A DNA stretch of 15,623 nt, taken from positions 1 to 15,623 of the forward strand of contig JAKJAE010000029.1 of the NCBI GenBank assembly GCA_022707665.1. The letters run 5' to 3'. The notes under the pieces were generated by a model. It did not search any database. It saw only the letters and a program-made list of their open reading frames with translations, and was not told where the DNA came from. The stretch comes from Chloroflexota bacterium. GTDB lineage: Bacteria; Chloroflexota; Anaerolineae; B4-G1; SLSP01. How positions within the stretch are numbered: the stretch's first letter is position 1; each line of letters starts with the position of its first letter. This document shows positions 1 to 9,454 of the stretch, piece after piece. Made by a program: the position numbers and the translations under genes.

Positions 1-3526
<3,526 letters not shown>

Positions 3527-3550
3527 TGCCTATATGCCAAAGGGGTTCTG

Positions 3551-3578
3551 TTGACCTTTAGAGGCTTTGTGGTAGAAT
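3551..3578 (+). promoter_or_regulatory. Predicted sigma70-type promoter for the rpsL cluster
   Basis: TTGACC (3551-3556) is followed after 16 bases by TAGAAT (3573-3578), with an extended -10 TG at 3570-3571 one base upstream of the -10. Both hexamers match the housekeeping consensus at five of six positions. The position between rpoB and rpsL is where a str promoter is expected if rpoC is absent. Transcription should begin near 3585. No other gap in the window has a comparable pair. Confidence 0.75.
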
Positions 3579-3597
3579 CACCCTTCGCATGAGGGTG
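3579..3597 (+). promoter_or_regulatory. Inverted repeat over the predicted start site
   Basis: CACCCT (3579-3584) and AGGGTG (3592-3597) form a perfect 6-base inverted repeat around a 7-base centre, immediately after the -10 hexamer. The predicted start (about 3585) falls in the centre, so this fits an operator better than an RNA hairpin. No known regulator was recognised. Confidence 0.4.
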
Positions 3598-3664
3598 GCA
3601 GCTACATCTCCTGCCATCGACAATGGGGTAGGGCGGCTGGGAAGCCGACACGGTCGACATCAGG

Positions 3665-3688
3665 AGGCCATCGCAGCATAGATGGCCT
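3665..3688 (+). promoter_or_regulatory. Leader hairpin upstream of rpsL
   Basis: AGGCCATC (3665-3672) pairs perfectly with GATGGCCT (3681-3688) over an 8-base loop, extendable by a G-U pair. The following TCTTC is only weakly U-rich, so this may be an attenuator or a protein-binding leader element rather than an efficient terminator. It lies inside the predicted rpsL leader. Confidence 0.5.
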
Positions 3689-3725
3689 TCTTCAGTGAGA
3701 AAATGGAAGGGCTAGGTTCTGCCGG

Positions 3726-3745
3726 CGTCTGGTTTGAGCCAGGCG
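3726..3745 (+). promoter_or_regulatory. Hairpin just upstream of the rpsL ribosome binding site
   Basis: CGTCTGG (3726-3732) pairs with CCAGGCG (3739-3745), including one G-U pair, over a 6-base loop. It ends 11 bases before AGGAGG at 3757, close enough to influence ribosome access. A role is inferred only from position. Confidence 0.35.
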
Positions 3746-3767
3746 GAATCTGAATCAGGAGGAGAAA

Positions 3768-4202
3768 GTGCCGACGATTAACCAATTGCTGCGAAAGGGA
3801 CGTAAGCCGAAGGTGCGGAAGGCGAAATCACCTGCGCTGGCCTTCAACGTCAACACGAAGCGGGGTAACAGGCGTGAGCGCGTCAGCGGTGGAAACCCCA
3901 TGAAGCGTGGCGTCTGCACGATCGTGCGTACCACGACGCCTAAGAAGCCTAACTCGGCGCTCCGCAAGACCGCTCGTGTGCGGTTGTCGAATCGAATCGA
4001 GGTAACGGCTTATATCCCGGGCGAGGGCCATAACCTGCAGGAGCACTCGGTGGTGCTGGTGCGTGGTGGGCGTGTGAGGGATCTCCCTGGCGTTCGCTAT
4101 CACATTGTGCGTGGCGCTTTGGACTCTGCTGGGGTGAATGGCCGCCATCAGCAGCGCTCCAAATACGGCACCAAGCACGCGGCTGAGAAGAGCGGGAAGT
4201 AA
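3768..4202 (+). CDS. rpsL: 30S ribosomal protein S12
   Basis: S12 sits at the decoding centre of the 30S subunit and contacts EF-Tu and EF-G. The GTG start at 3768 is chosen because AGGAGG at 3757-3762 is well spaced and [13 protein letters not shown] is the family N-terminus. The protein has 144 residues against 124 in E. coli. Part of the excess is an insertion of about 16 residues (roughly 25-43) between SPAL and KRGVC, at the site where Bacillus S12 also has one. [13 protein letters not shown] (55-67) keeps both lysines equivalent to K43/K44. [13 protein letters not shown] is canonical except for Arg104 (AGG, 4077-4079), which aligns with E. coli Lys88, where K88R is a classical streptomycin-resistance change. 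The gene heads the str cluster behind the 3551 promoter. Confidence 0.98.
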   Translation: MPTINQLLRKGRKPKVRKAKSPALAFNVNTKRGNRRERVSGGNPMKRGVCTIVRTTTPKKPNSALRKTARVRLSNRIEVTAYIPGEGHNLQEHSVVLVRGGRVRDLPGVRYHIVRGALDSAGVNGRHQQRSKYGTKHAAEKSGK

Positions 4203-4211
4203 TCCGCGTGG

Positions 4212-4248
4212 CCGTTCGAATTGACGCCAGGATGGGTCATTGGAACGG
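4212..4248 (+). promoter_or_regulatory. Hairpin in the rpsL-rpsG spacer, possible S7 autoregulatory site
   Basis: CCGTTC (4212-4217) pairs with GAACGG (4243-4248). After a single G/G mismatch the stem continues as AAT/ATT and GAC/GTC, with one bulged T (4222), closing on a 10-base loop. In E. coli, S7 represses the str operon by binding the rpsL-rpsG spacer, so an analogous role is plausible. No sequence match to the E. coli site was claimed. Confidence 0.45.
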
Positions 4249-4278
4249 ACGATAGAACGGTTGAGGATGGAATAGAGA

Positions 4279-4749
4279 ATGTCAAGACGAAATCGTCCAG
4301 CTAGGCGACAGGTTGAGCCCGATATCCGCTACGACAGCGTGCCACTGCAGAAGTTCATCAATCGGATGATGCGTGGGGGCAAGAAGAGTGTGGCTCAGCG
4401 GATCATGTACGATGCGTTGGATCAGGCTGAGGCGCGTGCGAACAAGCCGGCGATCGAGGTCTTCAGCGACGCGCTGGCGAATGTCCTCCCTGCTGTCGAG
4501 GTGAAGCCGCGACGTGTCGGTGGGGCTACGTATCAGATCCCGGTAGAGGTGCCTGAGTATCGGCAATTGTCTCTGGCTATCCGTTGGATGTTGGCCGCGG
4601 CGCGGAACCGCTCGGGCCGTAATATGGCCTCGAAGCTGGCGGCTGAGTTAGTGGATGCGGCGAACGGTGCCGGATCGGCAGTCAAGCGGCGCGAGGATAC
4701 ATTGAAGATGGCGGAAGCCAACCGGGCGTTTGCCCATCTGCGCTGGTAG
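4279..4749 (+). CDS. rpsG: 30S ribosomal protein S7
   Basis: S7 is a primary 16S rRNA-binding protein of the 30S head, at the E-site side, and nucleates head assembly. The ATG at 4279 gives the family N-terminus MSRRNRPARR and a normal 156 residues. RRVGGATYQIPVEV (about 75-88), AIRWML and the C-terminal KMAEANRAFAHLRW are diagnostic. The SD sequence is weak: GAGG at 4263-4266 lies 12 bases from the start, so translation may depend on coupling or on the spacer hairpin at 4212-4248. It lies 76 bases after rpsL and 131 bases before fusA. Confidence 0.98.
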   Translation: MSRRNRPARRQVEPDIRYDSVPLQKFINRMMRGGKKSVAQRIMYDALDQAEARANKPAIEVFSDALANVLPAVEVKPRRVGGATYQIPVEVPEYRQLSLAIRWMLAAARNRSGRNMASKLAAELVDAANGAGSAVKRREDTLKMAEANRAFAHLRW

Positions 4750-4799
4750 GGTCGCTCGGCGGTCGTTGCGGCGCAGATGAAATCGCTGTAACGGCTTGA

Positions 4800-4833
4800 C
4801 CGCTTCTTTCTAGAGCGGCGTGGTCTGGGACCA
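4800..4833 (+). promoter_or_regulatory. Two small hairpins in the rpsG-fusA spacer
   Basis: CCGCT (4800-4804) with AGCGG (4814-4818), and TGGTC (4821-4825) with GACCA (4829-4833), are each 5-base-pair stems. They lie in the 131-base spacer 4750-4880, which otherwise shows no gene and no good promoter. Stability is modest and function unknown. Confidence 0.25.
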
Positions 4834-4880
4834 TCGGAACAGGTTCGGCCATCGCTGGAAATGTAAACGGGGTTCAAGCG

Positions 4881-6959
4881 ATGTCCGAGGTACATTCACT
4901 AGAGAATATACGCAACATCGGGATCATTGCCCACATCGATGCGGGCAAGACCACGACGACGGAGCGCATCCTGTTCTACACCGGGCGCACCTATCGTCTT
5001 GGTAATGTGGATGAGGGCACTACCGTTACCGATTGGATGCTCCAGGAGAAGGAGCGCGGGATCACGATTATGTCCGCTGCAGTCACGTGTTACTGGCGCC
5101 ACTGCCAGATCAACATCGTGGATACACCTGGACATATCGACTTTACCGCGGAAGTTCAGCGCAGTCTTCGGGTTCTTGACGGCGGCATCGTCGTGTTTGA
5201 TGGTACGGCTGGTGTCGAGCCGCAGTCGGAGACTGTCTGGCGACAGGCTCAGGAATTTCATGTGCCACTGATCGCCTTTGTGAACAAGATGGACAAGCTG
5301 GGTGCGAGCTTCCCTTACGCCGTCGGCACGATTCGCGAGCGGCTGAAGGCAAACCCGGTGCCCATCCAGTGGCCGATCGGCGCAGAGTCGGACTTCCGAG
5401 GCGTTGTCGATCTGATCGAGTGGCGCGCTGTCTACTGGCAGGATGAGTTGGGACAGGTGCCTGAGTTCGGGCCGGTTCATGTGGAGCTTGAGGAAGAGGC
5501 CAGTGCGGCCCGTGATGCGATGGTCGAGGCTGTCGTCGAGACGGATGATGAGTTGATGGTCCGGTATCTTGATGACGAGGAGATCTCGGGCGCCGATTTG
5601 CGCTGGGCACTGCGAAAGGCTGTGGTCTCCGGCAAGGTTCAGCCGGTGTTGTGTGGTTCGTCACTGCGGAACAAGGGGGTGCAGTTGCTCCTGGATGCAG
5701 TGGTTGATTTCTTGCCTTCTCCGCTGGATGTCCCCCCGATAACGGGGTGGAATCCCAAAAAAGAGCGGACTGAGGAGCGGCCTGCAGATGCGGATGCTCC
5801 GCTGGCAGCCTTGATCTTTAAAATAGCTACAGATCCTTATGCGGGACGACTCGCATACTTCCGCATCTATTCCGGTACTATGACCCGCGGTTCTGTCTAC
5901 CTGAACTCTGGTAAGGCGATCCGCGAGCGTGTCACCAAGCTGCTCAGGATGTTTGCCGACCGCCGTGAGGAGGTCGATGAACTCCGCGCAGGCGACATCG
6001 GTGCCACGGTGGGGCTGAAAAACACCGTGACCGGCGATACGCTATCGGCGATGCACGCACCGATTGTACTGGAGCCGATACACTTCCCGGAGCCGGTTAT
6101 CTCCGTCGCTGTAGAGCCCAAAACGGTGGCTGATCAAGACCACCTGGTTGAGGCTTTGGCGCGGTTGGCCGAAGAGGACCCAACGTTCCGGGTGCAGGTT
6201 GATGAAGGTACTGGACAGACGCTTTTGTGGGGGATGGGAGAGCTGCACCTTGAGATTCTCGTAGACCGAATGCTCCGCGAGTTTAGGGTGGAAGCGAATG
6301 TCGGAAGGCCGCGCGTTGCGTATAAGGAGACCGTCACGACTACCGGGCGCGCCGAAGTTGTCTTTGATCGGCCGCTCGCCGGTAAGCCCCAATTCGCTCG
6401 GGTAGTACTCGAAGTCAGTCCTACCGGGCCAGGGGAATCGTCCGGGTTCATCAATCAACTGCGTCCGCAGGACCTGGCAGCTCCGTTCATTGAGTCTGTC
6501 AGAGCTGGGGCGCTTGAGTCGTTGGATAGCGGTGTGGTTGCCGGGTATCCGATGGTTGGGGTCTCGATCCGGCTGGTCGACGCGACGGCTGATGTGCTTC
6601 TTTCCACAGAGGTGGCGTTCAAAGCGGCAGCGTCGCAAGCCTTGCATCAGGCAGTAGAAGCGGCGACGCCGGTGTTGCTGGAGCCAACGATGGACGTCGA
6701 GGTTGTGGTACCGGAAGGGTTCGTAGGGGAGGTTCTGGGAGACCTGAACTCTCGAGATGCCGATATCCGGTTGATGGAGCCCAGGGCTGGTGGTAGCCAA
6801 GTAGTCCGGGCATTTGTGAAACTGGCACGGATGTTTGGGTACGCCACCGAGTTGCGGAGCTTGACGCAAGGACGGGGGACATTCACAATGGAGTTCCACC
6901 ATTACGACCCGGTGGACTCCCGGCAGTTGGATGCGATCGTGTACGGCTACGGAGCCTGA
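4881..6959 (+). CDS. fusA: Elongation factor G with divergent domain IV
   Basis: EF-G is the GTPase that drives tRNA-mRNA translocation and, with ribosome recycling factor, ribosome splitting. It has 692 residues, normal length. The ATG at 4881 gives the family N-terminus; its SD is only CGGGG at 4868-4872. GTPase motifs are intact: AHIDAGKT (17-24), RGIT (59-62), DTPGH (81-85), NKMD (135-138), and [10 protein letters not shown] later. [18 protein letters not shown] marks domain III, and [15 protein letters not shown] marks domain V. Domain IV is unusual. The loop normally resembling QTGGRGQYGH reads [10 protein letters not shown] (about 498-507). The GGVIPxEYIPAV segment is replaced. The tip histidine (Thermus H573) aligns with Asp571, and the RRG after GDLN is RDA (625-627). 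Unlike tuf it uses many CGG, CGA, AGG and AGA codons. It may be the main EF-G or a specialised paralogue. Confidence 0.93.
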   Translation: MSEVHSLENIRNIGIIAHIDAGKTTTTERILFYTGRTYRLGNVDEGTTVTDWMLQEKERGITIMSAAVTCYWRHCQINIVDTPGHIDFTAEVQRSLRVLDGGIVVFDGTAGVEPQSETVWRQAQEFHVPLIAFVNKMDKLGASFPYAVGTIRERLKANPVPIQWPIGAESDFRGVVDLIEWRAVYWQDELGQVPEFGPVHVELEEEASAARDAMVEAVVETDDELMVRYLDDEEISGADLRWALRKAVVSGKVQPVLCGSSLRNKGVQLLLDAVVDFLPSPLDVPPITGWNPKKERTEERPADADAPLAALIFKIATDPYAGRLAYFRIYSGTMTRGSVYLNSGKAIRERVTKLLRMFADRREEVDELRAGDIGATVGLKNTVTGDTLSAMHAPIVLEPIHFPEPVISVAVEPKTVADQDHLVEALARLAEEDPTFRVQVDEGTGQTLLWGMGELHLEILVDRMLREFRVEANVGRPRVAYKETVTTTGRAEVVFDRPLAGKPQFARVVLEVSPTGPGESSGFINQLRPQDLAAPFIESVRAGALESLDSGVVAGYPMVGVSIRLVDATADVLLSTEVAFKAAASQALHQAVEAATPVLLEPTMDVEVVVPEGFVGEVLGDLNSRDADIRLMEPRAGGSQVVRAFVKLARMFGYATELRSLTQGRGTFTMEFHHYDPVDSRQLDAIVYGYGA

Positions 6960-6974
6960 GTACACGAGGCAGAG

Positions 6975-6993
6975 GTGCTGGCTGAGCTAGCAC
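6975..6993 (+). promoter_or_regulatory. Compact hairpin in the fusA-tuf spacer
   Basis: An 8-base-pair stem (one G-U pair) closes on a TGA triloop, from GTGCTGGC (6975-6982) to GCTAGCAC (6986-6993). It starts 15 bases after the fusA stop and is not followed by a T run, so it is not a clear terminator. It could protect an upstream transcript end or bind a protein. Function unknown. Confidence 0.4.
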
Positions 6994-7054
6994 ATAATCA
7001 AACACGACAGAGACCGTGGAATCAATCTGTAAGTAGAATAAGGAGAGGCAAGCA

Positions 7055-8275
7055 ATGGCTAAAGAGGTTTTCGAGCGTACTAAGCCACATGTGAACGTTG
7101 GGACTATTGGTCACATCGATCACGGTAAGACGACGTTGACCGCGGCAATCACGCGGACCTTGTCCACCAAGGGATGGGCAGAGTACAAGGCCTATGACGA
7201 GGTCGCCAAGGCCGATGCGAAGATGTTCCGTCGCGATGCGACCAAGATCCTCACCGTGGCTATCTCGCACGTTGAGTATGAGACCGAGAACCGGCACTAC
7301 GCGCACGTTGACTGCCCGGGTCACCGTGACTACATCAAGAACATGATCACGGGTGCTGCTCAGATGGACGGCGCAATCCTGGTCGTTTCCGCAGTCGACG
7401 GCCCGATGCCTCAGACGCGTGAGCACATCCTGCTGGCGAAGCAGGTTGAGGTCCCGGCTGTGGTCGTGTTCCTTAACAAGGTTGACCTCATGGACGATCC
7501 TGAGCTGCTGGAGCTTGTCGAGCTCGAGATCCGTGAGTTGCTCAACTCCTATCAGTTCCCCGGCGATGAGACCCCCGTGGTCCATGGTTCTGCTCTGCAG
7601 GCCCTTTCGTGCCAGAGCAATGATCCGAATGATCCGGCCTATGCGTCGATCTGGGAGCTGATGCGCGTCGTGGACGAGTACATCCCCACGCCAGTTCGTG
7701 ATGAGGATCTGCCCTTCTTGATGCCCATCGAGGACGTCTTCTCGATCAAGGGCCGTGGCACTGTGGTGACGGGGCGTGTTGACCGCGGTACGCTCAAGCC
7801 CAATACCGAGGTCGAGCTGGTTGGCGATATGTACGAGAAGCCACGCCGCACGGTGGTGACATCGATGGAGATGTTCCACAAGACGCTGCCGATCGTTCAG
7901 GCTGGTGACAACGCTGGTTTGCTGCTGCGCGGTGTCGGCAAGGAAGAGGTCGGTCGTGGTGTCGTCGTTGCGGCTCCTGGCTCGATTCAGGCCCGCAAGA
8001 AGTTCGAGGCCAACGTCTATATCCTGCGCAAGGATGAGGGCGGACGTCATAAGCCTTTCTTCACCGGCTACAAGCCGCAGTTCTATATCAACACGATGGA
8101 CATCACCGGCACCGTCTCCCTGCCCGAGGGCGTTGAGATGGTGATGCCCGGCGATAACACGACGATGACCGTCGACCTGATGAGCCCGGTTGCGCTTGAG
8201 TCTGGTCACCGCTTCGCGATTCGCGAGGGTGGTCTGACCGTCGGTGCTGGCGTCATCACCAAGATCATTGCCTAG
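7055..8275 (+). CDS. tuf: Elongation factor Tu with atypical switch I
   Basis: EF-Tu carries aminoacyl-tRNA to the ribosomal A site as a GTP ternary complex. It has 406 residues with the normal three domains. The ATG at 7055 follows AAGGAG (7040-7045). GHIDHGKT (19-26), DCPGH (86-90) and NKVD (141-144) are present, as are [10 protein letters not shown] and [11 protein letters not shown]. Switch I is abnormal. The usual PEEKARGITINT segment is replaced by residues 50-70, with about five extra residues, and KILT (64-67) stands where RGIT belongs; only the magnesium-binding Thr67 is kept. His90 is followed by Arg91 (PGHRDY, as in archaeal and eukaryotic EF1A) instead of Ala. Further unusual positions are Ala287 (DNAG), Ala307 (AAPGS) and Leu394 (REGGL). 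Arginine codons are almost all CGT or CGC, a sign of very high expression. No frameshift restores the normal motif. Confidence 0.95.
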   Translation: MAKEVFERTKPHVNVGTIGHIDHGKTTLTAAITRTLSTKGWAEYKAYDEVAKADAKMFRRDATKILTVAISHVEYETENRHYAHVDCPGHRDYIKNMITGAAQMDGAILVVSAVDGPMPQTREHILLAKQVEVPAVVVFLNKVDLMDDPELLELVELEIRELLNSYQFPGDETPVVHGSALQALSCQSNDPNDPAYASIWELMRVVDEYIPTPVRDEDLPFLMPIEDVFSIKGRGTVVTGRVDRGTLKPNTEVELVGDMYEKPRRTVVTSMEMFHKTLPIVQAGDNAGLLLRGVGKEEVGRGVVVAAPGSIQARKKFEANVYILRKDEGGRHKPFFTGYKPQFYINTMDITGTVSLPEGVEMVMPGDNTTMTVDLMSPVALESGHRFAIREGGLTVGAGVITKIIA

Positions 8276-8304
8276 TTGCAGGCAACCCCACAACAGGGTG
8301 GTTT

Positions 8305-8613
8305 ATGGCTAAACAACGCATTCGCATTCGGCTGAAGGGATACGATCACCGCATTCTCGACGAGTCTGCTCGTCGGATTGTCGAGGCTGCGGAGCGCACG
8401 GGTGCGCATGTTGCGGGTCCCGTTCCGCTACCTACCCGGGTCGAACGCTATACCGTTCGCCGCTCGACGTACATTGACAAGGATAGCCACGAGCACTTCG
8501 AGATTCGTACGCACAAGCGCCTGATCGATATCCAGGATCCGGATTCGAAGACGATCGACACGCTGATGCGGCTCAATATGCCGGCGGGCGTCGACATCGA
8601 GATTAAGCTGTAG
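8305..8613 (+). CDS. rpsJ: 30S ribosomal protein S10
   Basis: S10 belongs to the 30S head and also acts as NusE in antitermination complexes with NusB. The protein has 102 residues, normal length. The ATG at 8305 gives [19 protein letters not shown], the family N-terminus, followed by [28 protein letters not shown] split around the rRNA-binding loop and the typical ending [15 protein letters not shown]. The SD is weak (AGGG at 8295-8298). Only 29 bases separate it from tuf, so it belongs to the str transcription unit. A 191-base structured gap separates it from rplC, the gene it normally abuts. Confidence 0.98.
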   Translation: MAKQRIRIRLKGYDHRILDESARRIVEAAERTGAHVAGPVPLPTRVERYTVRRSTYIDKDSHEHFEIRTHKRLIDIQDPDSKTIDTLMRLNMPAGVDIEIKL

Positions 8614-8645
8614 TTCGTTCAGTTTGTGCATAACCGGCACATTCG

Positions 8646-8694
8646 CCCCCCCGGTCTTCGGTTCACTGTGTGCTTAGGGCCGATGCCGGGGGGG
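8646..8694 (+). promoter_or_regulatory. Nine-base-pair GC-only stem in the rpsJ-rplC spacer
   Basis: Seven C followed by GG (8646-8654) pair with CC followed by seven G (8686-8694) across a 31-base loop; an eighth G lies at 8695. There is no downstream T run, so it is not a canonical intrinsic terminator. The homopolymer arms could also be prone to sequencing or replication slippage. Confidence 0.5.
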
Positions 8695-8725
8695 GATGGT
8701 GTCGAAGCAACAGGGATGATGATGC

Positions 8726-8746
8726 GCGTGTGACACGCAGAGCGTG
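8726..8746 (+). promoter_or_regulatory. Two mutually exclusive stems sharing one arm
   Basis: GCGTGT (8726-8731) and ACACGC (8733-8738) are arms of a near-perfect palindrome around one base. The same CACGC (8734-8738) can instead pair with GCGTG (8742-8746) over a 3-base loop. As DNA this resembles an operator with three half-sites; as RNA it resembles a small switch. Function is not known. Confidence 0.35.
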
Positions 8747-8804
8747 CTAAGAGCCCGGTCCACCGTGACTGAGCTTGAGCGCTGGCAGTCCCAAGGAGGA
8801 ATCG

Positions 8805-9452
8805 GTGAAAGGTATTCTAGGACGGAAGGTCGGTATGACCCAGATCTACAAGCAGGATGGCACGGTTGTGCCGGTCACTGTTGTGGAAGCTGGGCCGTGC
8901 TTTGTGACTCAGTTGCGTGTGCCCGAGCGAGATGGCTATCGGGCTGTGCAGCTCGGGTTTGGTCCCGCGAAGACCAAGCATTTGACCAAGGGGCAACAGG
9001 GCCACCTGGAGAATGCTGGTGTGCCGCAGCTTCGTCATCTGCGCGAGGTGCGGACACGCGAGGATGAGACATATACGCTTGGGCAGCAGATCCTCGTGGA
9101 CATCTTCGAGCCCGGCGAACGTGTCGATATTCAGGGCAAATCCAAGGGTCGTGGCTTTCAGGGTGTGGTGAAGCGACATCACTTTGCGGGTGGTCCCCAT
9201 ACCCATGGCCAGTCTGACCGTGAGCGCGCCCCCGGTTCTATTGGTGCTTGCGCAACCCCTGGTAGGGTCTGGAAGGGCCAGAGGATGCCCGGCCAGCTCG
9301 GGAACAAGCAGACTACGGTTCAGAACTTGGAGGTCGTGTTGGTGGATCCGGAGCGAAATCTCCTGGCCGTCCGCGGCTCTGTGCCCGGGCCAAAGGGAGC
9401 CCTGGTTCTGATCAAGGGCGTCCGTAAGCAGCGGGTCGCCAGAGGAGGCTAG
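8805..9452 (+). CDS. rplC: 50S ribosomal protein L3
   Basis: L3 is an early-assembly 50S protein whose extension reaches towards the peptidyl transferase centre. The GTG at 8805 is chosen because AAGGAGG (8793-8799) is five bases upstream and [15 protein letters not shown] is the family start; a TTG at 8775 in the same frame would add ten atypical residues. The 215 residues are normal. GKGRGFQG-like [37 protein letters not shown] and [13 protein letters not shown] are diagnostic. PGQLGN keeps the glutamine that is methylated in E. coli L3. It opens the S10-spc gene run, and an AGGAGG in its last codons serves rplD. Confidence 0.98.
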   Translation: MKGILGRKVGMTQIYKQDGTVVPVTVVEAGPCFVTQLRVPERDGYRAVQLGFGPAKTKHLTKGQQGHLENAGVPQLRHLREVRTREDETYTLGQQILVDIFEPGERVDIQGKSKGRGFQGVVKRHHFAGGPHTHGQSDRERAPGSIGACATPGRVWKGQRMPGQLGNKQTTVQNLEVVLVDPERNLLAVRGSVPGPKGALVLIKGVRKQRVARGG

Positions 9453-9454
9453 CC

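Larger units (their letters stand above)
3527..3767 (+). promoter_or_regulatory. rpoB-rpsL intergenic region: promoter and structured leader
   Basis: This 241-base gap holds no convincing gene. It contains a strong promoter-like pair at 3551-3578, an inverted repeat over the predicted start site, two further hairpins (3665-3688 and 3726-3745), and the rpsL ribosome binding site AGGAGG at 3757-3762. The predicted leader of about 180 bases is long for a simple untranslated region, which suggests post-initiation control of the str cluster (inference). Confidence 0.7.
8614..8804 (+). promoter_or_regulatory. rpsJ-rplC structured spacer
   Basis: This 191-base gap holds no convincing gene. It contains a GC-only long-range stem at 8646-8694 and overlapping stems at 8726-8746, then the strong ribosome binding site of rplC (AAGGAGG, 8793-8799). 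No promoter close to consensus was found by eye. It may act as the leader of the rplC-to-rplF unit, in place of the E. coli leader that precedes rpsJ and binds L4 (inference). Confidence 0.5.

Noticed and set aside
3600..3660. A tRNA-like fold in the rpsL leader
   Set aside because: No acceptor-stem pairing, T-loop consensus or anticodon arm could be assembled.
4221..4258. TTGACG and TAGAAC as a promoter for rpsG
   Set aside because: The spacer is 26 bases, far from the usual 16-18, and both lie in or beside the hairpin.
4796..4824. TTGACC before fusA as a -35 element
   Set aside because: No -10-like hexamer occurs at the proper spacing; the TTGACC is probably chance.
7034..7039. TAGAAT as a -10 element for tuf
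   Set aside because: It touches the SD at 7040 and has no acceptable -35 at 16-18 bases upstream (AGACCG region).
7199..7270. A pair of compensating frameshifts hiding a normal EF-Tu switch I
   Set aside because: The other two frames of this stretch were read and neither contains RGIT or the PEEKAR segment; one gives an unrelated HRGY only. Flanking frames are continuous.
7022..8293. Minus-strand frame of 423 codons opposite tuf
   Set aside because: It arises from the strong codon bias of tuf, which keeps one antisense frame free of stops; no family features.
8646..8700. GC-rich stem after rpsJ as an intrinsic terminator
   Set aside because: No T run follows the right arm, and the loop is 31 bases long.
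8744..9067. Plus-strand frame over the rplC start
   Set aside because: It overlaps rplC in another frame, lacks an SD and shows no known protein features.
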